Translations under genes and position numbers: made by a program
Shown here: positions 1-7,101 of the stretch, piece after piece
Position numbering within the stretch: position 1 is the stretch's first letter
Layout of the letters: each line of letters begins with the position of its first letter
Source: Clostridia bacterium
GTDB lineage: Bacteria > Bacillota > Clostridia > Peptostreptococcales > Anaerovoracaceae
NCBI GenBank assembly: GCA_024403215.1
Contig: JAKSSJ010000019.1
Span: 1-16,295, forward strand
Direction: 5' to 3'
Length of the DNA stretch: 16,295 nucleotides
The notes under the pieces: model-generated
Told to the model about the DNA's origin: nothing
What the model saw: only the letters and a program-made list of their open reading frames with translations
The model's database searches: none

Positions 1-1
1 T

Positions 2-496
2 TTGAGGAAATTGAAAATTATGACGAACTTTGTTTTGGTTATTATAAACCTAATTCATATCGATATTCCAGAAGGAAGAGTATTAATCGATTCAAGTAAT
101 GTAGAACAATACTTAAGATTCCGTCACGGAAATCCTGGATATCAGAGCTACTACAATGGAGACCTTGGAAGAATTCAGGTTCAGCAAGCCTTTGTTAAGC
201 TTGTAATTTCAGAATGTCTTAAGGCAAAGAATATAACAGATGTTGCAACAGTTGCATTAAAGAATATTCAGTCAGACATAACATATGCAGAAGTTGCTCA
301 TCTTGCTACAAAGGCTCTTAATGGGCTTTCCGGTGATAATCTTACATCTCAAAGACTTCCTGGTTATGATGCAACTCTTCATGGCCTGTCGTTCTGGATG
401 CCAGATGATACAAAAGTATTTGAAATGCTCGAAAAAATTCTTTTAGATGACTCTACAACTAATATCACTTCAGATGCTGCTATTTCAGCACAGTAA
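2..496 (+). CDS. LytR-CpsA-Psr (LCP) family glycopolymer transferase, C-terminal part (5' truncated)
   Basis: This is the C-terminal end of a gene that begins before the window. The visible residues include IDIPEG, then YLRFRHG and GDLGRIQVQQ, which match the late part of the LCP catalytic domain: the conserved arginine-rich 'RFR' strand and the 'GR-Q-RQQ' motif. LCP proteins are membrane-anchored, act on the outer face, and transfer undecaprenyl-linked polymers such as teichoic or secondary wall polymers to peptidoglycan. The first 25 or so codons match the family only loosely (the usual GG before the IDIPEG strand is missing), so sequence quality or true divergence at the edge is uncertain. 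No real start is visible; the TTG at position 2 is only where the open frame begins. It ends with TAA six bases before the SLH-protein gene. The family call rests on motifs seen by eye. Confidence 0.72.
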   Translation: MRKLKIMTNFVLVIINLIHIDIPEGRVLIDSSNVEQYLRFRHGNPGYQSYYNGDLGRIQVQQAFVKLVISECLKAKNITDVATVALKNIQSDITYAEVAHLATKALNGLSGDNLTSQRLPGYDATLHGLSFWMPDDTKVFEMLEKILLDDSTTNITSDAAISAQ

Positions 497-502
497 TCAC
501 GC

Positions 503-1588
503 ATGAAAAAGATAACAAAAATAATTGCACTCGTATTGGCGGTAGCTATGCTATCCGCCTTTACGGATGTACCTAAAAAACACTGGGCGTACAATGAGGT
601 TACAACAGCCCAGTCACTTGGACTAATTCACGGTATGACAGAAAAGATTTTTGCTCCAGATGATACTATCACTAAAGAGCAAATGGCTTTTATGCTATAC
701 AATATTAGTCTTGCAACAGAAGATGTTAATGACAGCTTTGTAAACGAATGCATCTCACAGAGCGCAATAGCATTAAAGCAGGCCAAGGTTGCTGAGTGGT
801 CTTACACAGGAATTGCACCAGGACTTGTAAATGGATATTGGAAGCTAGAAGACTTTGAGGCTCCGTTTAACGGAAAGTCTGGAGGCAGTTCGGCTCTCGC
901 AAGACAGATGCTTTCAAGATGGGTTGTAAAGATTATTGGTCTTAGAGAGTTTGGTCTTAAGGTGCTTCCTTATACAGACAACGATGACATAGATCTTTCT
1001 TACTACAGCTATGTTGATAGCTTGTACAAGTACGGAGTCATGATAGGTTCTGATGGAGCCTTTTTGGCAAATGGGGTTCTAACAAGAGCTCAGGCTGCAA
1101 CAGTTGCTGTAAGACTGTATAAAGAAAAAACTGAAAAGTATACGGGTATAGATAAGAATCCGTTTGTTTATGAGTCTGGAAAGGCAAGCGATTTCTCTGA
1201 CAAGTACAAGACCTTTAAGCTTGGAGAAAAGCTCATTCAGATTGATGAGAGCGCAAAGCTTTTAATCGATGGTAAGCTTTCAACCTTTGCAGACCTTGCA
1301 AAGCTTTCTGGAAAGAATATTGTTCTTAGCGAATATGTTGCAGGTAGCAATTACAAGAATGTAGTTGTTCAAACAAAGCCAACAATCTGCAGCGGAACTG
1401 TAGAAGAATACGTTAAGACTTCAATCCCAGAAAAGAGCAATAGCTCGTATTCGTATGTTGCTATTAATATTGGTGGCAGCACCTTTGATTATGTAATCAA
1501 TTCAAACACTGACATATTAGGATCCCTTGGAGTTGGAAGCTCCGTACAATTTATTGCAGATGGTATCTACCTTCAGGAGATTAAGTAA
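503..1588 (+). CDS. Secreted S-layer homology (SLH) domain protein, 361 aa
   Basis: The N-terminus is a typical signal peptide (MKK, then a hydrophobic stretch to about residue 18). It is followed at once by an SLH domain (about 20-66, FTDVPKKHWAY... with TKEQMAFML). A second, more divergent SLH-like unit covers about 97-145, and a third covers about 157-206 (YSYVDSLYKYGVMIG and TRAQAATVAVRLY). Three SLH units typically form a module that binds secondary wall polymer, so the protein probably sits on the cell surface. Residues 207-361 have no recognised domain and look beta-rich. There is no clear Shine-Dalgarno sequence before ATG 503, only six bases after the upstream stop, so translation may depend on coupling to the LCP gene. 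Its TAA overlaps the rho ATG as TAATG. What it does beyond wall anchoring is unknown. Confidence 0.85.
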   Translation: MKKITKIIALVLAVAMLSAFTDVPKKHWAYNEVTTAQSLGLIHGMTEKIFAPDDTITKEQMAFMLYNISLATEDVNDSFVNECISQSAIALKQAKVAEWSYTGIAPGLVNGYWKLEDFEAPFNGKSGGSSALARQMLSRWVVKIIGLREFGLKVLPYTDNDDIDLSYYSYVDSLYKYGVMIGSDGAFLANGVLTRAQAATVAVRLYKEKTEKYTGIDKNPFVYESGKASDFSDKYKTFKLGEKLIQIDESAKLLIDGKLSTFADLAKLSGKNIVLSEYVAGSNYKNVVVQTKPTICSGTVEEYVKTSIPEKSNSSYSYVAINIGGSTFDYVINSNTDILGSLGVGSSVQFIADGIYLQEIK

Positions 1589-2904
1589 TGGAACTAGCAG
1601 AACTTAAAAACAAAAAGATTGCGGATTTAAAAGAGATTGCAAAATCACTTGGAGTTGAAATTGGTGGCCTTAAAAAGCAGGAAATAATTGATGCAATCGC
1701 AGAGTTTGTAAAAAATAGTACAGAAAACAAAACAGAGGATCTGCCAGCAGATTCTGCAAATGAAGGAAAGCAGGCAGAAGCTGCTTCTGACGGTAAGTAT
1801 GAAACCACTGGTATCTTAGATATTGCAGAAGGTGGATTTGGTTTCCTTAGATACGATAATTTCCTTACATCTGAAAAGGATGTTTATGTAAGCCCAACTC
1901 AAATCAGACGTTTTAATCTTAAAACGGGTGATGAGATTTTTGGTATAGCAAGAAAGCCTCATAAGGACGAAAGATTTGGAGCTCTTTTATATATCAACGC
2001 AGTAAATGGTGATGATCCAAGTGTTGCAAAGAATAGAAAAGATTATTCAGATCTTACACCTATTTACCCTAATGAAAGAATTAGTCTTGAAAAAGGAAGC
2101 AGCGCACTTTCTATGAGACTTACAGATCTTGTGGCTCCTATTGGAAAGGGACAAAGGGGTCTTATCGTTGCGCCTCCTAAGGCAGGTAAAACAACTCTTT
2201 TAAAACAGATTGCTTCTGCAATTGAAATGCAGCATGTTGATGCTGAGCTTATCGTTCTTCTTATAGACGAAAGACCAGAAGAAGTTACTGATATGCAAAG
2301 AAGCATCAGAGGAAAGGTTATCTATTCAACCTTTGATGAACAGCCAGCTCATCACGTAAAGGTTGCAGAAATGGTTCTTGCAAGAGCACAAAGACTTGTT
2401 GAGCATGGCAAAGATGTAATCATTCTTATGGATTCTATAACAAGGCTAGCAAGAGCATACAATCTTGTTGAACCATCATCTGGAAGAACCTTATCTGGCG
2501 GACTTGATCCTGCTGCATTATACAAACCAAAGAAGTTCTTTGGCGCTGCAAGAAACATGGAAGAGGGCGGAAGCATTACTATACTGGCCACTGCTCTTGT
2601 TGAGACAGGAAGCCGTATGGATGATATGATTTTCGAGGAGTTTAAGGGCACAGGTAATATGGAGCTTCACCTTGATAGAAAGCTTCAGGAGAAGAGAATA
2701 TTCCCTGCAATTAATCTCAATAAATCAGGAACAAGAAGAGAAGATCTTCTCATTACAAGCGGCGAACTTGAAGCAATTTGGATGATGAGAAGAGCCGTTG
2801 CGGATTGGGGCGTTGCTGAGGCAACAGAAAAGATTGTAATGGATCTTTGCCACACAAAAACAAACGAAGAGTTTGTTCAGATGTTTAGAAAGACCAGAAT
2901 ATAG
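1588..2904 (+). CDS. rho: Transcription termination factor Rho
   Basis: Rho is the hexameric RNA-dependent ATPase that ends transcription at untranslated C-rich RNA. The order of parts is complete: an N-terminal Rho-N helical domain (about 1-43), a short Lys/Glu-rich linker, a cold-shock-like RNA-binding domain (about 74-144, GGFGFLR ... VYVSPTQIRRF), and the RecA-like ATPase. Walker A is APPKAGKTT (195-203), the catalytic DERPEEV segment is at 227-233, Walker B is VIILMD (277-282), the Q-loop region is LSGGLDPAAL (302-311), and the R-loop region KGTGNMELHLDR is near 353-364. At 438 aa it is close to the usual length. AGGAG at 1575-1579 lies eight bases before the ATG, which supports this start. 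The start overlaps the SLH-gene stop, and no separate leader is visible. Confidence 0.98.
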   Translation: MELAELKNKKIADLKEIAKSLGVEIGGLKKQEIIDAIAEFVKNSTENKTEDLPADSANEGKQAEAASDGKYETTGILDIAEGGFGFLRYDNFLTSEKDVYVSPTQIRRFNLKTGDEIFGIARKPHKDERFGALLYINAVNGDDPSVAKNRKDYSDLTPIYPNERISLEKGSSALSMRLTDLVAPIGKGQRGLIVAPPKAGKTTLLKQIASAIEMQHVDAELIVLLIDERPEEVTDMQRSIRGKVIYSTFDEQPAHHVKVAEMVLARAQRLVEHGKDVIILMDSITRLARAYNLVEPSSGRTLSGGLDPAALYKPKKFFGAARNMEEGGSITILATALVETGSRMDDMIFEEFKGTGNMELHLDRKLQEKRIFPAINLNKSGTRREDLLITSGELEAIWMMRRAVADWGVAEATEKIVMDLCHTKTNEEFVQMFRKTRI

Positions 2905-2929
2905 CTTGCAATAATGGCAGGTAAATGAA

Positions 2930-4003
2930 ATGGATTTAGATAGAATTTTTATGAAAAACTGCTGCCCTACTAAGGTTGGTGGGCAAGCAATATTAGAAGG
3001 ACTTATGATGAGGGGCTCAAGGGCTCTTGCCATTGCTATAAGAAAGCCAGATGGGAATATTCATATTGCTGTAGAACCTCTTAAGCCTAGTGGCTCGTGG
3101 AAGAAGGTTCCTATTGTAAGAGGTGTTGTTTCTTTTGTTAGCTCTTTGGTAACGGGAACTGGCGTGCTTTTTTATGGTGCAGATCTTCTTGAAAAATGGG
3201 ATTTAGAAAAAGAAAATCCAAAAGAAGATGAGTCTACGCTTAAGTCAAAAGATGAAGAAAAAGGCAAGGAGAAAAAGAAGGACGGTCTTTCAAAGGGTGC
3301 CATTTATCTTTCAGCAACACTTGCAATTTGCCTGACTGTTGGACTTTTCATTTTGCTTCCAACTTTTATATTGAGCTTAATCTCAAAGGCAGGGCTTACT
3401 AATGTTGTGCTTCTTAACCTTATTGAAGGCATCATTCGTATAATCATTTTCATTATTTACGTTTGGGCCTGCACCTTTATGGCAGATATTAAAAGGACCT
3501 TTGAGTACCACGGAGCAGAACATAAGACTATTCATTGTTATGAGAATGGCCTAGAGCTTACTCCAGAGAATGCGCAAAGCTTTTATACTCTCCACCCAAG
3601 ATGCGGAACAAGCTTTATGATGTTTGTAATGATAATATCACTACTTATCTTCTCATTGTTTGGTTGGCCAACACTTTGGGTTAGAGTGCTTACAAGGCTT
3701 ATTGCTATTCCTGTTGTTGCTGGACTTTCTTATGAGCTTTTGCAATTTACAGGAAGGCATAATTCTATGCTCGTAAAGATTTTAAGTCTCCCTGGCATTG
3801 GACTTCAAAAGATTACAACAAGAGAGCCATCCTTAGATCAGCTTGAGGTTGCTATAGCAGCAATGAAGGCGGTACTTCCATCTCATGAAAACCCAGACAT
3901 ACCAGTTGAGTACTGGGTTGGAGTTCAGCTAAAGGACGGCAGCCTCGTTAAAGATGAAGAGGCAACTGCTGAATATATCAAGATGAAGGAAGAGAAGAAG
4001 TAA
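2930..4003 (+). CDS. DUF1385 family membrane protein (YqhQ-like)
   Basis: A 357-aa integral membrane protein of a family widespread in Bacillota whose function I do not know. Family signatures include GGQAILEGLMMRG (17-29), HGAEHKT (194-200), HPRCGTSF (222-229) and GLSYELL (265-271). The invariant His, Glu and Cys residues in the middle motifs suggest a metal site, but that is inference. Hydrophobic segments lie at about 125-152, 160-184, 228-246 and 252-272. A highly charged Lys/Glu linker (about 90-120) separates the soluble N-terminal part from the first of these. The start at 2930 has a GCAGG-type site about ten bases upstream; an in-frame ATG seven codons later is possible. The gene sits between rho and prmC. 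Confidence 0.9.
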   Translation: MDLDRIFMKNCCPTKVGGQAILEGLMMRGSRALAIAIRKPDGNIHIAVEPLKPSGSWKKVPIVRGVVSFVSSLVTGTGVLFYGADLLEKWDLEKENPKEDESTLKSKDEEKGKEKKKDGLSKGAIYLSATLAICLTVGLFILLPTFILSLISKAGLTNVVLLNLIEGIIRIIIFIIYVWACTFMADIKRTFEYHGAEHKTIHCYENGLELTPENAQSFYTLHPRCGTSFMMFVMIISLLIFSLFGWPTLWVRVLTRLIAIPVVAGLSYELLQFTGRHNSMLVKILSLPGIGLQKITTREPSLDQLEVAIAAMKAVLPSHENPDIPVEYWVGVQLKDGSLVKDEEATAEYIKMKEEKK

Positions 4004-4015
4004 AGCTAAAGCATA

Positions 4016-4852
4016 ATGACAATAGAAGAATTTTTAAACGAAATAATAAGGGTGTTTGAAAAGGTTGGAATAGAAAATGCAAAGGGCGAGGCAAGGGCCC
4101 TAGCCTGCCATGTTCTTTCCTGTGATGAAACTTATCTTTTCTTTCACCAAAATGAAGAAATAGATGATAAGGTGCTTTTGGCATCGGCGGCTCTTATCAA
4201 CGAGCGAACCAAAGGAAGACCACTGCAGTACGTAATTGGTCATACAAACTTCTATGGCGTAGATGTAATGGTTGACGAAAGAGTTTTAATTCCAAGACCA
4301 GAAACAGAAGAGCTGGTCGAGGCAGCCCTAGCTGATATTAAGACTCAAAATCCAAAGATTTTAGATTTGTGCACAGGATCTGGATGTATAGCTATGGCGG
4401 TGGCATCTAAACTTCCTGGGGCATTGGTTGTTGCAACAGAGCTTTCGCCAAAGGCTTTTATGCTGGCAAGAAATAACCTAAGGCCTTATACCAATGTAAC
4501 CGTTCTTAGGGGAGATTTATTTGAATCAGTAGGGCAGATGCAGTTTGACTACATACTTACAAACCCGCCTTACATACCAACCAGGGTAATTAACTCGCTT
4601 CAAAAGGAAGTAAAGGATTTTGAGCCAAAGATGGCTTTAGATGGCGGTGAGAGCGGCCTAGAGATAGTAAAGAAAATACTTGAGGAAGCCCCGGAATATC
4701 TTACAGAAAATGGTAAAATATTTATGGAAATAGGCGATGACCAGGGCCAAAGCTGCCTGGAATTTGCCCAAAAAACGGCAAAATGGAAGGACTTTAGTAT
4801 AATTAAGGACCTTCAGGGCAAAGATCGCATTTTTAAAGCCTCAAAAATCTAA
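4016..4852 (+). CDS. prmC: Peptide chain release factor N5-glutamine methyltransferase PrmC
   Basis: PrmC uses S-adenosylmethionine to methylate the glutamine of the GGQ motif in release factors RF1 and RF2, which speeds peptide release. The 278-aa protein has the small N-terminal helical domain (about 1-75) and a Rossmann methyltransferase domain. Visible motifs are RPETEEL (94-100), the SAM loop DLCTGSGCIA (117-126) and the catalytic NPPYI (183-187) that defines N-glutamine methyltransferases. The ribosome-binding site is weak. The gene follows the DUF1385 gene by 12 bases, so it is probably in the same transcript. Its RF2 substrate is encoded in the same window at 14061, and S-adenosylmethionine would come from metK at 10418. 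RF1 (prfA), a common neighbour of prmC in Clostridia, is not next to it here. Confidence 0.95.
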   Translation: MTIEEFLNEIIRVFEKVGIENAKGEARALACHVLSCDETYLFFHQNEEIDDKVLLASAALINERTKGRPLQYVIGHTNFYGVDVMVDERVLIPRPETEELVEAALADIKTQNPKILDLCTGSGCIAMAVASKLPGALVVATELSPKAFMLARNNLRPYTNVTVLRGDLFESVGQMQFDYILTNPPYIPTRVINSLQKEVKDFEPKMALDGGESGLEIVKKILEEAPEYLTENGKIFMEIGDDQGQSCLEFAQKTAKWKDFSIIKDLQGKDRIFKASKI

Positions 4853-4858
4853 AAAAGC

Positions 4859-4872
4859 CTTGCAACTGCAAG
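4859..4872. repeat. Perfect inverted repeat overlapping the rpmE -35 box
   Basis: CTTGCA-AC-TGCAAG is a perfect 6-bp dyad with a two-base centre, and it can extend outward by AAG/CTT with one bulged base. It covers the putative -35 hexamer of the rpmE promoter. It could be an operator. It lacks the following T-run expected of an intrinsic terminator for prmC. Confidence 0.5.
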
Positions 4873-4888
4873 CTTCGTATGATATTAT
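4860..4888 (+). promoter_or_regulatory. Putative sigma-A promoter of rpmE
   Basis: TTGCAA (4860-4865) and TATTAT (4883-4888) are separated by 17 bases, close to the housekeeping TTGACA-N17-TATAAT pattern. This predicts transcription starting near 4895 and a leader of about 36 bases before the rpmE ATG. It is the best promoter match I see in the window, but it is unproven. Confidence 0.6.
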
Positions 4889-4915
4889 ATTCAAGCGTTT
4901 TATTTGAAAGAAATT

Positions 4916-4922
4916 AAGGAGG
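4916..4922 (+). promoter_or_regulatory. Strong ribosome-binding site fixing the rpmE start
   Basis: AAGGAGG lies eight bases before ATG 4931. This selects 4931 over the in-frame upstream codon at 4904, which precedes the site and would give nine non-conserved extra residues. Confidence 0.85.
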
Positions 4923-4930
4923 AATTTGAA

Positions 4931-5131
4931 ATGAAAGAAGGAATCCATCCAGAATATAAGGATTGCAAGGTTACTTGCGCATGCGGAAACACATTCATGA
5001 CAAAGTCAACAAAGGACGAAATCAGACTTGACGTTTGTTCAGAATGCCATCCTTTCTTCACAGGTCAACAGAAGTTCATCAACCGTGGTGGCCGTGTTGA
5101 AAAGTTCAAGAAGAAATATAATATTGGCTAA
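4931..5131 (+). CDS. rpmE: Ribosomal protein bL31, zinc-binding (C+) type
   Basis: A 66-aa protein of the large ribosomal subunit, located near the subunit interface. The N-terminus MKEGIHPEYKDCKVTC and the DVCSECHPFFTGQQKF segment are characteristic of bL31. Cys16, Cys18, Cys36 and Cys39 form the zinc ribbon of the C+ paralogue; there is also Cys12. The zinc-free paralogue has lost these residues. The gene is a single-gene unit, with its own promoter candidate upstream and a strong terminator 22 bases after the stop. Because this form binds zinc, it is often part of zinc economy through exchange with a zinc-free copy, but no Zur-like box is obvious here. Confidence 0.96.
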   Translation: MKEGIHPEYKDCKVTCACGNTFMTKSTKDEIRLDVCSECHPFFTGQQKFINRGGRVEKFKKKYNIG

Positions 5132-5153
5132 TCGCATCAAGAAAAGACTTTGT

Positions 5154-5182
5154 AACCCGGCTTTTTATTAAGCCGGGTTTTT
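5154..5182 (+). terminator. Intrinsic terminator after rpmE
   Basis: A perfect 10-bp stem, AACCCGGCTT paired with AAGCCGGGTT, encloses a six-base loop and is followed by a T-run (5178-5182). It should strongly end the rpmE transcript. The next ATG is only 24 bases further on. Confidence 0.92.
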
Positions 5183-5206
5183 GGCTTATATTAGATATAA
5201 AAAATC

Positions 5207-6397
5207 ATGTCAAAATTCACTGTCATAAAGGGCGGTCTGCCTGATTATCCACAATATGAGTTTTTAGAAGCAAGCATTACAGATACCCGTCTGATGGGTG
5301 TTCTGGGTCTTAGAGTGCATTATGTTGTCTATCCAATTGACCCTTTTGACCTAAATGATATTGAGGACGAGTACCACTTCTATTACTACGATATCGAAGA
5401 GCTTGGGCTTGATTATTTAAATGTCTACGAGCTTAAAAGCGAGCAAGAGGTAGAGACTGCAACAAGGGCTTGCTTTGGCGGCCTTGGGGCTCAGATGATG
5501 CCTCTTACCGAAGAGCAGGCTCTCTACATGATCCATTACTTTATAGATGGCACTCTTAAAAAGGGCCAGCCTCTTCCAAACGAGCTTGAAGAAATTATGC
5601 CAGCTCTTGGTCCAAAGCCAGTGCTAACAAAGGCCGAGCTTGATGACTTAAATGATATGATGTGCGTCCCACTTGCCACAGATTATGCAGCTGTAAACTA
5701 CTATTTGATGCGCTGCTTTGGTAAGGATGAAGAAGGCGCAAGGCTTTTAATCAATAAATCGGCAAAAGAAGAGGATATTGAGCAGATTTCTCTAAAAAAT
5801 CACGCAACTTTCCTTAAAAATAGCATCCAAATCTATTATAATATAGATGAAAGTGTTTCGTACTTATCGGAGTCTTTAGTAGAATCTGATGACAAACACT
5901 ATATCGTAACAAGCGAAATTAAGCTTGCCGCAGGCAAGGTAATTTATGCAAAAAAGAAAAGCCAATTTGCTGTATCTCTTCAGGAAGCGTCAATGATACT
6001 TTCTAGAAGAGAGTATTGTAATGTCTACAGAATCCTCGTTCCTATGGAAGATTTTGATGTGGACTTTTCTAGTATTGCAATTGGGACAACTAAAACGCCT
6101 CATCCAACGGGTGATATGTTTATGGAGTTTAAACCAGATAATAATCACGTGGAGAAGGCCGAGTTTAAGTTATATAACGATCTTGCTGCTCTGTACTATG
6201 TTTCAGACTATGGCGAGCTAATAGTTGCTAGCTATACCTTAGGCGATATGATGGCAGCAGAGAAGAAGATTATTAATTCTCCTCTTACAGCAGATATTGC
6301 ACTTGCAGGAAGATTGCAGTTTCAAAATTCACTAGTATACGAATTTGCACAAAGCGGTTTTACTAGCTTTGGAGAATTTATTAAATCATTGGAGTGA
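5207..6397 (+). CDS. Uncharacterised 396-aa soluble protein upstream of an ABC exporter
   Basis: I do not recognise this family. The protein has no signal peptide and no membrane segment, so it is probably cytoplasmic. It is acidic and tyrosine-rich in the first 80 residues (for example HFYYYDIEELGLDY). The middle (about 110-200) looks helical, and the C-terminal half looks like mixed alpha/beta. No catalytic motif stands out. There is no good Shine-Dalgarno sequence before ATG 5207, and only 24 bases separate it from the rpmE terminator, so the leader must be very short or transcription must read through. It ends in TGA at 6395-6397, and the ATPase ribosome-binding site lies in its last codons, which suggests coupled expression with the exporter. 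An accessory role for that transporter is inference from position only. Confidence 0.75.
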   Translation: MSKFTVIKGGLPDYPQYEFLEASITDTRLMGVLGLRVHYVVYPIDPFDLNDIEDEYHFYYYDIEELGLDYLNVYELKSEQEVETATRACFGGLGAQMMPLTEEQALYMIHYFIDGTLKKGQPLPNELEEIMPALGPKPVLTKAELDDLNDMMCVPLATDYAAVNYYLMRCFGKDEEGARLLINKSAKEEDIEQISLKNHATFLKNSIQIYYNIDESVSYLSESLVESDDKHYIVTSEIKLAAGKVIYAKKKSQFAVSLQEASMILSRREYCNVYRILVPMEDFDVDFSSIAIGTTKTPHPTGDMFMEFKPDNNHVEKAEFKLYNDLAALYYVSDYGELIVASYTLGDMMAAEKKIINSPLTADIALAGRLQFQNSLVYEFAQSGFTSFGEFIKSLE

Positions 6398-6399
6398 TT

Positions 6400-7101
6400 A
6401 TGAGTTTTGTAAAATTTGAAGATGTATCAAAAATCTATCACAGTGGAGAAGTTGAAATTAAGGCTGTAGACCATATCAACTTTGAAATTGAAAAAGGGGA
6501 GTTCTGTGTTATTGTTGGACCATCAGGTGCAGGCAAGACCACAGTACTTAACATGCTTGGTGGCATGGACAGCGCAAGCGAAGGAACAATCACAGTTGAC
6601 GATACGGTTGTTTCTGAATTTAATGCAAAAGAACTTACAAAGTACAGAAGATATGATGTCGGCTTTGTATTTCAATTCTATAACCTTGTAGGAAATCTAA
6701 CAGCTTTAGAAAATGTAGAGCTTGCAGCTCAGATTTGCAAGGATCCTCTTGATGCTAGTGAAGTAATTGAAGGCGTTGGACTGGCAGATAGAGCAGGCAA
6801 TTTTCCTGGCCAGCTTTCTGGCGGCGAGCAGCAAAGAGTTGCTATTGCAAGAGCTCTTGCTAAGAATCCTAAGCTTCTTTTGTGCGATGAGCCAACAGGT
6901 GCTCTTGACTATGTAACAGGAAAACAGATTCTAAAGCTTCTGCAGGATACTTGCAGAAATGAAGGCGTTACTGTAATAGTTATCACACATAACAGCGCGC
7001 TCACTCCTATGGCAGATAGAGTAATTAAAATTAAGAATGGAACAGTTGCTGAGATGACATTAAATGCTCATCCAACACCTGTTGAAAAGATTGAATGGTA
7101 A
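6400..7101 (+). CDS. ABC transporter ATP-binding protein, MacB/LolD-type
   Basis: A 233-aa nucleotide-binding subunit that would pair with the FtsX-type permease encoded next. Motifs in order: Walker A GPSGAGKTT (40-48), Q-loop Gln92 in FVFQFYNL, signature LSGGEQQ (139-145), Walker B LLLCDE (159-164) with catalytic Glu164, D-loop ALD, and switch His197. In this family ATP hydrolysis drives conformational change in the permease (mechanotransmission), often for efflux of peptides or lipids or for control of wall enzymes, rather than classical pore transport. I chose ATG 6400 because GGAG (6391-6394) lies five bases before it; a GTG two codons earlier overlaps that site. Its TAA overlaps the permease ATG as TAATG. 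The substrate cannot be told from sequence. Confidence 0.95.
   Translation: MSFVKFEDVSKIYHSGEVEIKAVDHINFEIEKGEFCVIVGPSGAGKTTVLNMLGGMDSASEGTITVDDTVVSEFNAKELTKYRRYDVGFVFQFYNLVGNLTALENVELAAQICKDPLDASEVIEGVGLADRAGNFPGQLSGGEQQRVAIARALAKNPKLLLCDEPTGALDYVTGKQILKLLQDTCRNEGVTVIVITHNSALTPMADRVIKIKNGTVAEMTLNAHPTPVEKIEW

Noticed and set aside
2064..2651. Minus-strand open frames inside rho, and similar ones inside prmC, metK, secA and prfB
   Set aside because: They lie antisense to strongly conserved coding sequence, have no ribosome-binding sites, and translate to low-complexity Ser/Leu-rich products.
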